Origin: Anolis sagrei
Lineage: Eukaryota; Chordata; Lepidosauria; Squamata; Anolidae
Assembly: GCF_037176765.1 (NCBI RefSeq)
Contig: NC_090021.1
Span: 28,946,229-29,010,228, forward strand
Length of the DNA: 64,000 nt
Direction: 5' to 3'
The translations under genes and the position numbers were made by a program. This document shows, piece by piece, positions 53,375 through 64,000 of the stretch. The notes beneath the pieces were generated by a model. It made no database searches, had not been told where the DNA came from, and worked only from the letters and a program-made list of their open reading frames with translations. Each line of letters opens with the position of its first letter. Within the stretch, counting starts at the first letter, position 1.

Positions 53375-56300
53375 AAGAAATTAAACAACATTCTATTTTG
53401 ATTGTCATGTTGAAATGAATTCAATAAATGTCTTAGTTATAAATTAGAAGCCATTTTAATCCACACAAAAGTAAATTCAACTCAGATTAATTTCTTACCA
53501 TGGCTCAGTGAGGTAACTCTAGGTTAATGCCCTGGAACAAACCTGAATCCATAGCCTACTAGGAGCGCTCGAGAGCCTTATTTAACTGTAGCTTATTTCA
53601 GGGCAATAAATAAATATTATGAAACTGTAACGTTGCCAGTAACGTCAATAAGATAGTAATTTGGCTCAGTATTAAAAGCATGGTGACTGATATGAACGCA
53701 AGTAACCTCAAATTCATAGTGTCTAGCCTGAGAATCATGAAAGTTCTACTGAAATACAGGGTTACTTCAGATTAAAAATAGGGCCATGCTATTTTCCTGA
53801 ACCACCTTTCACCCTTAAGGAGCTACAATGCAGAAACCTACTAATGATAACCATTAAAGGTCACACACAAAGTTCTTCCACGTTGCCATAATTCTAAAAA
53901 GCTGTTAACCTGGCCTACTTTATAGTAGAAATGTATTACTTTATGAAATCTCCTCACTACCAGTGGAACATGTTATGGAACTCCCCCCCCCCCCCCAAAA
54001 TGAACCATATATTTAAAAAACAAACAAAAAACCCCCAGTTTCCCAAACATACAGAGGCATCTACAGGCATCTGCATGGTCTAAATCCAATCTCAAGCTTG
54101 TGATATGTCAGCATGATGGAAATCGCATCCCATTCCCTAGCAGATGCTCTTGAAGACATCTGAAAATCATTTCCAGAGAACTTCCTGAACCCTCAGGAGC
54201 AGGTTTAGCGTTTCATGCTTTTGTTAGATTCCTCTGTTATTCTTATAGAAAATTAAAACTGGATCCTGCCCTATGCCACATTGCATTTCTCACTCATTGG
54301 GTATAACTAGCCCATTGGGAAAGATGCTTTAATAGTTCCATTATGATCCCAGTTAACAGTTCAAAGTAATAGTACATTTCCAACTGTAGGATTGTGGGCG
54401 ATGTGTGACAGTGCTAAGTCTTACGATTTTTTATAGAACTTTTCACATAATTCATTTTCAAACCGGCAAATTATGGACTGCAACCTTAAAGGTAACCTTA
54501 ATCGAACCTTATTTGATTCAGGTGTAGTTTTTATAACAGATAATGGTTGTAACCAAGCCACTGTTCCCAGCCCACGCCAGAGCTCCCTGTCGGCCATGGC
54601 CACTCCCAGGTCCTTTAAAGTCAAGCCAGTCACATCAAGGATACCATCCATCCATATTGCCCTTGGTCGGCTCCTCTTCCTTTTTTCCTTCCATTTTTCC
54701 CAGCATCATTGTCTTCTCCAAGCTTTCCTGTCTTCTCATTATCTGGCCAAAGAACTTCATTTTTGCCTTTAATATCCTTTCATCCAGTGAGGAGTCAAGC
54801 TTTATTCCCTGGAGGATGCATTGGTTTGATCTTCTGGCAGTCCAAGGCACTCTCAGAATTTTTCTCCAGCACCACAGTTAAAAAGTGCCTATCTTCCTTT
54901 GCTCAGCCTTCCTTATGGTCTGGCTCTCGCATCCAAAGAGTACTACGAGGAATACCATTGCATTAACTGGTATCATCTGCATATCTAGGAGCCCCCAGTG
55001 GCACAGTGGGTTAAACCCCTGTGTTGGCAGGACTGAAGACCGACAGGTTGCAGGTTCGAATCCGGGGAGAGCACAGATGAGCTCCCTCTATCAGCTCCAG
55101 TTTCTCGTGTGGGGACATGAGAGAAGCCTCCCACAAGGATGGTAACACATCAAAAATATCCAGGTGTCCCCTGGGCAACGTCCTTTCAGATGGCCAATTC
55201 TCTCACACCAAAAGCGACTTGAAGTTTCTCAAGTCGCTCCTGACATAAAAAAAAATCTGCATATCTAAGGTTGTTAATGTTTCTTCCAGCAATTTAAACT
55301 CCAATTTTAGTTAACCAAAAAAGAAATACCTATATGCAACCATTCAATTGACCTATGCCTTTTCATGCCACCATAAGGACACCAGCCAAAGTGTGGCTTG
55401 ACTAAAGGTGAGTAAAGTCTCTTGGCTTATATAGTGTGTCAGCAAATAGCGTGATTTATAACCAAATAATATACCCATATCCAGCAGAAATTATTATATC
55501 CAGCATCATCGGTTCATGTAAATAAGTCATGCTGATTAAGAAGTACATACACACACTAACCAGTATGTTTTTGAAATAAAAATCACAATAAGTAAATTAC
55601 AGTAAGTAATCAAATCATGGCTGGGTGGCCATCTGTGGGGGTGCTTTGAATGTGATTTTCTTGCTTCTTGGCAGGGGGTTGGACTGGATGGCCCATGAGG
55701 TCTTTTCCAACACAACAATTCTATGATTCTATCATTCTTCTCCTATAATAACATTGTTTCTAAAACACGATATAATTCCAAATACTCTGCACACGGTTTT
55801 CACTTAATACAGTCTTCAGTTGTGGACTAACTGAGCTAATTTCTCCATATTAATCATACACATAGCATTTTTCACTGTACAAAGGGCTTCACCATTTTAT
55901 CTGATTTATTTCTATAATAAGCTTATACATCAGGTTAGACTAACAAATGGTGATTTGTCCAAGGTCACTAAGCAAACTTTATGGCTGAAAGAGGATCTAA
56001 TGTTTTAAAAAGCATCAAAGTTCAAGGTCTGGGCAGATCTACAGTGGATGTCAGAGGCTGGCAAATTTCCCCAGGTTTTATTACAGCCATATAAAAAAAC
56101 TGTATTTAAAAGTACAGAGTGACGTACCTGGTTCTTCTGACCTCGCATAACATCAACTTCATATTCAGCATACTGTGGATCCTGCGCAGGATCATTGACC
56201 TCTTTAAAAACACCAACACTCTGAAATGACAGCGAGCAAAACTGTAAAAACTGTGCTCTCCTTTCCCCGTTGCAACAATTTAGGCTTATCTTGGAATATC

Positions 56301-59300
56301 ACTATAGCTTATCTTGGGAATATCTTTATAGCTGGGGTCAAAGAGAAATATGATCAGTCAAAGGATCATATTTCTTTGAAGAGTTCATCTCAACCTCTCT
56401 CACAGAATTATTCCCAACCCCCTTTGCACATATCCACATATAAACAGACAAGTATCTCTGTTTATGCAGACAGGCATTTTTCTTTTAACACAGACAAAAC
56501 ATCTTTTTACAGCCTTTTTAGACTCAACCAGTCACTCCTTTTCCTTTTTGTCCTCCAACTAGCTAGAAGTTATGTAGAATTGGTATCAGGAAAGTGGCAA
56601 AGTAGGCCTGAAGAAACCCAAACTTTGATGTTGTGCTGAAGCAGTGTATCTGCAGTAAATGTTTGCAATAAAACTTGACATGGGAAAGAGTAGGATCCTA
56701 CTCTAGCTGACCTCATTGTAGGTGTGTGTCTGTCTGCAATAGGCAAGAAGATAGCAGCTACCTCCAGAATACTTTATGAAGTATGCTTGAACTGCAAAAC
56801 AGAGCACAGATAGCCTTGTAACACTTGTTACCATAAACATATTTTTTTAAAGAAATTATACGTCTGACCTCCAATTATATTCGAAAAAAATGGCTTTGAT
56901 GCCTTATTGATGGGGAACAAAGAATGGGATGATTTTCATAATGATGGCAGCACAAAAGCATAGAGGACTGACCCTTGTACAACAGGGAGCTGGCTTTGTT
57001 CCTTGTTGCTTGCTAGGAATAGATTCCTTTCTCAGTGTGTGGCATGGAAAGGCAGTAGGCTCCCCAGGCAGCTTCCCAAGGAGGCGTGCAGCTGAAAACC
57101 AAGGGCTATAATTTGGATGGACAGGCCCTGTAAGCCAGCTTTGGTTTTGTGGATAACCAGTTCCCCATCCACCCCCTGGAGTAAGCTTCTCTTCCTTCGA
57201 TGGGTCAAAGATAATAATTGGCATCAGTACAAGGGGGTGGATTGTACAGTTGTGTTCCCTTTCCAACTTGTTAAAAGGAACCATGTGAGACTGCAACCCT
57301 GTTAGGATTGATGCCAAGTATAAATGTTGACTCCACATACGGGCTGAATACAGCTCAAAAAATCCTAATTCCCTTGGCATGAATAAGCCAGTTCAGAGGG
57401 TTAGCATGTCCATATAATCCTGGCTAGGTTATGAGTCCTCCAGTGGAGTCATGTATTTCCAAAGGCAATTTTTTTTCTTGTTGTCTGCTTCCAAGTCATT
57501 TCAGACTTATGGTAATTCTAAGTCCTATCAGAATTTTCTTGGCTGAATTTGTTTGGAGAGAGTTTAAGACTGAGAGAGTGTGACTTGTCCAAAGTCACCC
57601 AGTTGGTTTCCATGGCTGAGTGGGGACTCAAACCCTGGCCAACCAATGTCCTAAGCACAACACACAAACCATTACGCCACTCTGGTTCTCAATCACGTCT
57701 TGCACTGATAGCCTTAATGATAAAAAGTAGGAGTTAATTTGACTCTGAACTTCAATAGTTAGAATTATCAAATACTACAACAAAAATAAGGTTTATAAAA
57801 AGAAAAATTGATTTATTTTAAAATAATATATTTATACCTTGGGTGGAAATGCATTCTCAAACACTTTCTTCCATAAGTCTACCGGTGACTGGGCATGCAA
57901 TTTTCCAATATCACTGTCAGCAGCAGGTGGGGGACCTAAAAATCATAAGAATTTTAATAATTTTCATGCCATAATTGAAAATAAAATGGGTGGTTCACTT
58001 ATCATCCTCAATAATTTAATGGCAGTCAAGAAAAGAAAGTATAAAATGCCTTAATCGTGAAGAACTGTAACACTGAAATTCATAAGTGTTGGCACCAATT
58101 CTATAACACTTAAAGATAAAGATAAAGTTAAAGATAAAAACTAATACACCTTTTAGCAAATGGCTTCTATTGAACTTTAAAGTGAAGAAATACAGGATCA
58201 CGGTGTAATTCATATAATCACAAATACTATAAAACTTCTCCAATTCATTTGCTTCAATAATACTACACATGCATATATTTTATAGATATTTGAATTTTCC
58301 CCCTTTTTGTTCATTTTCCATCTGCATTCTTCACATTAAAAGAACTTTATGTACAACAGACACACTAAGGGGAAAAAAACAACACCAACCTATTTGACTA
58401 AGAGAGTCCATTCCTACTGGAATAAATAGTGGTTTATTCTGCTCCAAAGACACGGATTTTCTTTAAAAATATGAACAGAACAAAATGAGTTACCAACACT
58501 GACCACAAACACAATCCAGAAAAAGTAAATTATTAATTATTCTGGGCTAAATTTTTACAGATCTGATGGACCAAACTCCTTATTGGTTTGCTCCACACAG
58601 TTCCAGTGTTTATATGTTTTTACATCTAAAGTTATGCTAACAAACTAATTAATTTTTTGTCTACCATAATCTTATTATTTTGAGCATTTATATCCCGTCC
58701 TTCTCACCTCCAAAGAGGGACTCAGGACGGCTTACAACATGCAGCCATTAGATGCCAACATAATATATTAAAAATAATAATTAACACAGTTAAAACAGTT
58801 ATAAATATTCATTAAAACAGTTCACCAGTTCAAATCGTAATCCAAATCAACCCATTGCGGTCCACTAAAAACATTCTCTTCCCAGTTGATCAGTCTATTG
58901 TTCAAACGCTTGATCCCACAGCCAAAATTTGAGTTTTTTCCAAAAGGTCAGGAGGGAGGGGGCAGATCTAATATTATTAGGGAGGGAGTTCCACAGCCGA
59001 GGGGCCACCACAGAGATGGCCCTGGCTCTCTTTCCCACCAGTCGCAACTGCGAAAGAGGCAGGACCAAGAGCAGCGCTTCCCTGGATGATCTTAACTTCC
59101 TTGGTGGTTCGTAGAGGGAGATATGTTTGAACAGGTAAACTGGGCCAGAACTGTTTAGGGCTTTATAGACTAAAGCTAAAGCCAGCACTTTGAATTGTGC
59201 TCGGAAGCAAATAGGCAGTCAGTGGAGCTGGCATAACAGGTGGGTTGTACGCCCCTATTATGTTTACAACCCCCAACGATCAACCTGGCTGCCGATCGTT

Positions 59301-61567
59301 GGACTAGCTGGAGCTTCCGAGCAGTCTTCAGAGGCAGCCCCACATAGAGTGTGTTGCAGTAATCTATTTAAGATCTTCTCAACAGAGATCTTTAAGCATT
59401 AAACCTTTTGGCTGAATATATAGCACTGCAAAATATGGGTTTTATCACATAGTTTACCATACAGTGGGCCCTTTGCATAAACACAGGCCCTTTTCCTATG
59501 ATTTAAACCATTTCTATTTTATCTATTACACTGAAATCAGAAATACACTGCTGACCAACAAATCCATTAAGAATCTACTTCCACACCTGATGCCATAACT
59601 GCATCATTGGCATTAATGTAGTTAACTGAGATTCAGTAACAGTTGTACATTGAACACAAGACCTGGCAAATATTGTTTAATATAGAATCATGCAGTTGGA
59701 GGAGACCACAACGGCTATCCAGTTCATCCCTCTGCCATGTAGGTACACACAATCAAAGCACTCCTGACAGAAAGCCAACTATATTCAGTCAAATAGTTGT
59801 AAATCTTAGAAAACTGATTAGCTTACCCTCGATCAAAGCCAAATGCCAAGTGGTTAATGAGTGTACGTGTTTTTAATAGCAGAGCTTCAGATTTGCTAGT
59901 AAACTGAGAAAATATAAAACTTATGTTATGGTCTTCATGGGAAGTATAGTAAAATATCACTGCAAGGCCATTCAGAAGTCATAACTTGACTATGCATTTT
60001 CTGTGCCCTTGTTCATGTACTTAACTATAGACTATAGGCAATTACATGAAAGAATATGCCAATAGCCCACCTCTTGGTGAAAAAGTTGGAAAAATTGAGG
60101 GTAGAAGTGGCAATGGGGACTTAAAAATTACTATTTCCATGACTTTTCCTCTTCAGCTCCCTCTCTCCCTTAGGATATTCTTTTTGCCCTCCCCATTTGA
60201 GTGTAAAAATGTTTAGAGACTTCTGCTTCCAGTTGGCAGGAAATCATAATTTATTTTGAACAAATACAGCCATTTTTGTTGTGTTTAAATTGTAGCTTGA
60301 GTTCCTAAAAGGATTCTGATACTGGATCCATTGTCCTTTGTTATAAGTACTTGTACTACTTGTTAGCAGCAGTCCTTACTCACTGTTCACTTTTAGGTGA
60401 AACACTTTACCCGCTGTTCATTTATAATGAATTTGCCTTAATGCTGCAAATGCTTGTAACACTGCACTGAAGTCACTATGTAAAATATACAGAGAGGAGA
60501 AATATTACTGCAATAGGGTAGTAGACTGAATAGCAACAAAAAAATGCACCATCTCTTTATTTCCTTGCAGGAGTATTCTTATCCAAGGCTCCATCCAACA
60601 GTGAATCTTTTCACTCTTGCTTGGAAGCCTTGGATTCCTTCTTCACTGATGCATTTGAACAATAAACACATATTTCTGTGTATCTACTTTATTCATACCA
60701 TCCGCAATTGTTCCAGCTTTTGTCATGCAAATTTTAATTGTCATTTTATATTCCTTAAGAAGACCTCCCAAATGTTTTAGTCCAAACATTCACTTTCCTT
60801 CATGGACACCACAGCTGCCAATATTGAGCCCACTTGGTGGACAGCCTAGTGGTGAGAGATTGATTACTCTTAGAAGGAATAATTTTACAGTGATTATTTT
60901 ACAGAATGCACATACAAATGATAGAATTCACTAACAAAACTAGTGATGGGTACTCTCTACAATGGTTTTTAAAAGAAGACCAATTCACTCAAGATGGCTA
61001 GTAGTTGTTGATACAAAATACAGCCATCATGCATTAAGATATGTGATGGTTGTATTTTCAGTATGCCTCTCAACATTGACAGCTGGAGAATGCATGGAAA
61101 AGGGTGGTAGTGTAATCATAATATTTGTGACTTCCAATACGTATTTGATTGATCACTGAAAGAACACCATGGGAACCCAAAAACTCTTCAGACCAATCTA
61201 ACATGCCTGTTTTTATTCTTTATCATTTTGTTTAAGCTTCTCAACTCTATAATATTCTATTGAGGAGCACAAACAGAAGGATGCAGAATATTCTAAATAC
61301 AGTTACAAGATTTACATTAATCCATTTTGATGCATCCATGTCTAGCCTTTCCCAATATGAAATTTGCCTTTTTTTTCCTCATCACTGCTGCAGAATGGGT
61401 TGCATTTATAGTGACACCAATGGGATTTAAATATAGTTAACTAAGATTATAACATAACATATGCTCATAACAGATAGTAACATACATACCACTAAAGATG
61501 CTCCATAATAATGAGAAACAAATCGAAGTGTTTTGCATATTATTTTTTTCATTTCAGAATCAAATTC
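47903..61567 (-). CDS. DYNC2LI1: DYNC2LI1, dynein-2 light intermediate chain, C-terminal six coding exons (partial)
   Basis: DYNC2LI1 is a subunit of cytoplasmic dynein-2, the motor for retrograde intraflagellar transport in cilia. Six exons are present: 61490-61567, 59827-59903, 58390-58460, 57838-57935, 56128-56220, 47903-47965. They join in frame to 159 residues and a stop, a little under half of the human protein (about 351). Diagnostic stretches are [42 protein letters not shown] and [20 protein letters not shown]. The last intron is about 8.2 kb. Upstream exons, including the P-loop-like domain, must lie beyond the right edge; none was found between 61568 and 64000. The gene is convergent with ABCG5, as in other vertebrates. 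Confidence 0.95.
48215..48405 (-). mobile_element. L2-type LINE 3' end
   Basis: (TTTA)n, then TTGTACCCTGTCTTTCTCAC and CAAAGGGGGACTCAGGGG, in the last DYNC2LI1 intron. Confidence 0.6.
48487..48712 (+). mobile_element. tRNA-derived SINE (family C)
   Basis: The head CCAGCATGGTGTAGTGGCTT and body AGGCAGTGATAAACCACATT and AATCTTGTCAAGAAAACCTG match the squamate family in forward orientation. Confidence 0.75.
49800..50200 (+). mobile_element. L2-clade LINE fragment
   Basis: Pieces read [20 protein letters not shown], the L2-like region upstream of the [14 protein letters not shown] motif. It is broken. Confidence 0.65.
50840..51260 (+). mobile_element. Non-LTR retrotransposon C-terminal fragment (family Z, copy 3)
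   Basis: CCAGCATTGAAGCGATGATT and CTGACCACATTGACCGAATG match the copy at 18040-18110. It is the most decayed copy. Confidence 0.65.
51815..52385 (-). mobile_element. L2-like LINE 3' region
   Basis: TTATATCCCGCCTCCATCTC and CGAAGGGACTCGGGGCGGCT begin it. The minus strand reads [20 protein letters not shown] and [20 protein letters not shown]. Confidence 0.72.
53309..53374. repeat. Compound (TA)n(GA)n microsatellite
   Basis: About 17 TA units pass directly into about 16 GA units. Confidence 0.95.
54425..55460 (-). mobile_element. BovB-like LINE, interrupted by a SINE
   Basis: The minus strand encodes [20 protein letters not shown] and [20 protein letters not shown], the BovB C-terminal region. 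The sequence resumes after the SINE at 55268. The right limit is approximate. Confidence 0.78.
54986..55251 (+). mobile_element. tRNA-derived SINE (family B, copy 4) nested in BovB
   Basis: GAGCCCCCAGTGGCACAGTG to CAAGTCGCTCCTGACAT and an A-run. The host sequence ATCTGCATATCTA is duplicated on both sides. Confidence 0.9.
55615..55737 (+). mobile_element. CR1 LINE 3' tail
   Basis: GGGGGTTGGACTGGATGGCC and repeated ATTCTATGATTCTAT, the CR1 terminus only. Confidence 0.8.
56128..56220 (-). CDS. DYNC2LI1: DYNC2LI1 penultimate coding exon
   Basis: Thirty-one codons, [20 protein letters not shown] then [11 protein letters not shown], aligned with human DIKDPARDPQYAENEVDEM. The donor is GTACGT. Confidence 0.93.
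57470..57692 (-). mobile_element. tRNA-derived SINE (family C)
   Basis: On plus TTCCAAGTCATTTCAGACTT opens and AACCATTACGCCACTCTGG closes; GACTGAGAGAGTGTGACTTG lies in the middle. It lies 145 bases from a DYNC2LI1 exon. Confidence 0.78.
57838..57935 (-). CDS. DYNC2LI1: DYNC2LI1 internal exon
   Basis: It encodes [20 protein letters not shown] and [12 protein letters not shown]. Human has NDIGKLHAHSPMELWKKV. The donor GTATAA is weak. Confidence 0.93.
58390..58460 (-). CDS. DYNC2LI1: DYNC2LI1 internal exon
   Basis: It encodes [20 protein letters not shown] and SQI. Human has DQNKPLFITAGLDS. The donor is GTTGGT, the third such donor in the window. Confidence 0.93.
58675..59395 (-). mobile_element. 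L2-clade LINE 3' fragment (longest copy)
   Basis: The minus strand encodes [40 protein letters not shown] and [19 protein letters not shown]. The plus strand shows TATCCCGTCCTTCTCACCTC. It is in a DYNC2LI1 intron. Confidence 0.82.
59684..59770 (-). mobile_element. CR1 LINE 3' tail (antisense)
   Basis: AGAATCATGCAGTTGGAGGA and CCTCTGCCATGTAGGTAC match the reversed CR1 end, just beside a DYNC2LI1 exon (59827). Confidence 0.65.
59827..59903 (-). CDS. DYNC2LI1: DYNC2LI1 internal exon
   Basis: It encodes [20 protein letters not shown] and FGFDR with a split codon before GTAAGC. Human reads [21 protein letters not shown]. Confidence 0.93.
61490..61567 (-). CDS. DYNC2LI1: DYNC2LI1 internal exon
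   Basis: It encodes [20 protein letters not shown] and YGASLV in phase 0, between TTGTATAG and GTATGT. Human reads [20 protein letters not shown]. Confidence 0.94.
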
Positions 61568-63587
61568 CTATACAAACACGATCAGAGAAGTCAATTAAAT
61601 TGATTAGCTCTTTTGTCATGTTTTGTTTTACAATTTAACATCAACTATTCACAAATTATGACAATTTCAAGCTAGGCAAACACTCTTTCCACCTCAATAC
61701 TAGTATTTATAAAATTACTGTCTACCATTTATCATTGTTCATCTTATTTATCATTTTTCCCAAAGATGATTAAAAAGATTCAGCATTATTAAATCATTCA
61801 AATGTTTGAAAACCTATTTATCATGAGATTGATTCTTTTTGTTATTTTCTGGAACAATAAGTTTCAGAAAGACATTTAATCATACTCTTTGTTTTGATTT
61901 GAAATGTATGTGAAATATGGAGACTTTAAAAAAATTGTTTAAAGTGTACAGTCATTTCTTGAAGTAAAAAAAAAAAATCCTAATCAGAATGGCTATGCCA
62001 GTGAGGTGAATAGTTCCAATAGTATTCAAATTTGAAAATTGCTTAAAATTACAAGTACATTGCGGTTTGGGTGGAGTCCAGTTGTTATATGTATTTCTGT
62101 TTCCATAAACCAGTGTCTGGTTTTGCTGTGACTATTCTCATTCAGTAAACCATGTCAAAACAAGTTTTTCAGAACCAGAAAACGTTGAATTTATTTTTAA
62201 CCCAAATTTAATGTGACGTTTGTGATATTGTCTGGATGTGGCTACTGTATTTCTCAAAAATAACCATTTTTGTCATAAGTGTCTATTCATATATGTACAT
62301 GATTAAGAACAGAGCTGGACAATTTTGAAAAAAAAAACTATTTAAGAAAACAAGCAAGTAGGCCAAGAAGCAAGGAAACCAACATTTGCAAAATAAGGAA
62401 TTACAGGTAGTTGGGAAGAATGTATTATGCTGCCACCCAGCGGACTAAGGCTAATAGCTTTTGAAACCATATTATATCTTTCCTGCTGATTGTCAAATGA
62501 TGTCTGAAAATGGGGATTCTTAATTAATTTGATCATCTCATTAGTCAAAAGCAAGCCCACACTTGCCACTGAAATACTGGTAAATTTTGTTGGTTAAAAT
62601 GAAGACAGCTTCTTCATTTTAAATATTGTATTGTTCTTTCATGTTTTTTGCACTGCAAATTAGATATGTGCAGTGTGCATAGGAATATGTTCATGTTTTT
62701 TCAAACTACAGTCCGCCCCCCAACAGTCTGAGGGAGCATGAACCAGCCCTCGGCTTAAAAAGTGTGATGACCCCTTGCTCTATGAATTAGCTTATACAAA
62801 CCATATAGTAAGATATTTTGTTACCGTGCCTTAAGGTGTTCCTTAAATCTATACACAAGCTTCAAATCAATAAATCATTGTCAAACCCATTACAAAATCA
62901 TTAAGTGTTGCACTAATTGGCTTGTCTGCTATTATTTATGACAATCAAACAACAGTAACATTTTACATTTTCTGTTAATGTAATGCTTGATATAACCCTG
63001 TATGCTATGATAAACCACGGTAAATTATTTTGGTAAGTCAATAGCTAAAACTTCACTGTAAAGAAGAAAACATTTTGCTTTTTTAATGTCTTGATTAAAA
63101 CAGTGTACATGCCCATATTGCAAAAGGCAAGCGAGGGAAATGTGAAAGAGACAGAAGATACACCTAAATTGCACTGTAAGAAGCAATTCCTCCCAGGACA
63201 GCTTTACAAAAACATTTTTTTAAAAAACAAATTACATTTTAAAAAATCAACTCTGCCAAAATATATGTTAAAATGTACATTAAACTGGCGTAAAATCCCC
63301 CAGACAAGGTTATCATTTAAATCTACCTGGTCTACCTCAGAGCAGTTAGAGAAGTCTTGATGGAGTTCTTTGGGGAGAGAATTTCAAATATGGGGCCATC
63401 AACACCTTTTTTTCATAGTGTGGGAAAGGAGGACAGATTTCCTAAGGCTGATCTAGGTGGTTCTTCAGTAACATGAGTCTAGATCATTTAAGTAATTTAA
63501 AATGTGATGCTGGAGAAGATGTCTACAGATACCATGAACTGCGAAAAAGGAAAATGAATGGGCCCTAGACCAAATTATGTCTGAATA

Positions 63588-63624
<37 letters not shown>

Positions 63625-64000
63625 TATTTGTACCCTGCCACCATCTCCCTGAAGAGACTCGGCGCGGGTAACAAAGCACTCAAGGTGCCACACATAAAAT
63701 AGAATTACAGATAATCAAAGCAATACACAATTTGACTGAATATAAACAATGGACAATATCAATCAATAAAATTTAAAAATTCTAAAACACAGTCATACCT
63801 GTGGACTCACATTACAGCTTGGTAAAGTGGAAGATAGAAAGAAGAGGAGGTGGCAACATTACATGTGGATTGATTAAATCAAGGAAACCACAGCTTTTAG
63901 TTTACAAGACCTGAACAGGGCTCTTGGAGGCTTCTCCGTCATAAAACTGTTGTGAGTTTGAGTCAATGTATAAGCAAACAACAGCAACAACAACAAAGAT
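61568..64000. other. DYNC2LI1 intron, no further exon found
   Basis: No exon matching upstream DYNC2LI1 was found. The stretch holds a hAT end-like piece (62690-62780), a (AAT)n run (63586-63620) leading into an L2-like 3' end (63620-63760), and otherwise AT-rich sequence. Confidence 0.5.

Noticed and set aside
1-64000. Endogenous retrovirus, LTR element, Polinton or CRISPR array
   Set aside because: No long terminal repeats, capsid, protease or integrase stretches and no spaced direct-repeat array were recognised.

Overview
The window is vertebrate nuclear DNA, very probably from a squamate reptile with an anole-like repeat landscape. It carries CR1, L2 and BovB-type LINEs, tRNA-derived SINEs including a Sauria-type SINE with a BovB-like tail, many hAT-type elements, a small Helitron, a pogo-like element and Penelope-like ends. 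Species is an inference from these repeats. No LTR retrovirus, Polinton or other capsid-bearing element was recognised.

Three host genes were rebuilt exon by exon from splice sites and reading phase. Positions 27735 down to 10806 hold all 13 coding exons of ABCG8 on the minus strand (2016 coding bases, 671 residues). Positions 28157 to 45352 hold all 13 coding exons of ABCG5 on the plus strand (1875 bases, 624 residues). The two start codons lie head to head, 421 bases apart, as in mammals. Positions 61567 down to 47903 hold the last six coding exons of DYNC2LI1 on the minus strand, tail to tail with ABCG5; its 5' exons lie beyond the right edge. This is the conserved vertebrate order DYNC2LI1-ABCG5-ABCG8. 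The left 10.8 kb is intergenic and mostly transposon remains; LRPPRC, expected next, was not seen.

ABCG5 and ABCG8 are half-transporters that pair to export sterols into bile and gut lumen. The most interesting protein-level signal is one-sided decay of the paired ATP sites. Every element seen of the non-catalytic site (ABCG8 Walker A, Q-loop and Walker B, ABCG5 signature) departs from consensus. The elements of the catalytic site (ABCG5 Walker A, Q-loop, Walker B, ABCG8 signature) are intact.

The most interesting DNA-level signal is a Sauria-type SINE that landed exactly on the 5' splice site of ABCG5 exon 4. Its target duplication copied the exon end and splice site, leaving two candidate donors 157 bases apart. 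Other signals are a SINE 17 bases from the ABCG8 exon 5 donor, hammerhead-ribozyme-like cores in Penelope-like fragments, a Helitron with both ends, and three hAT copies with perfect 8-base target duplications.
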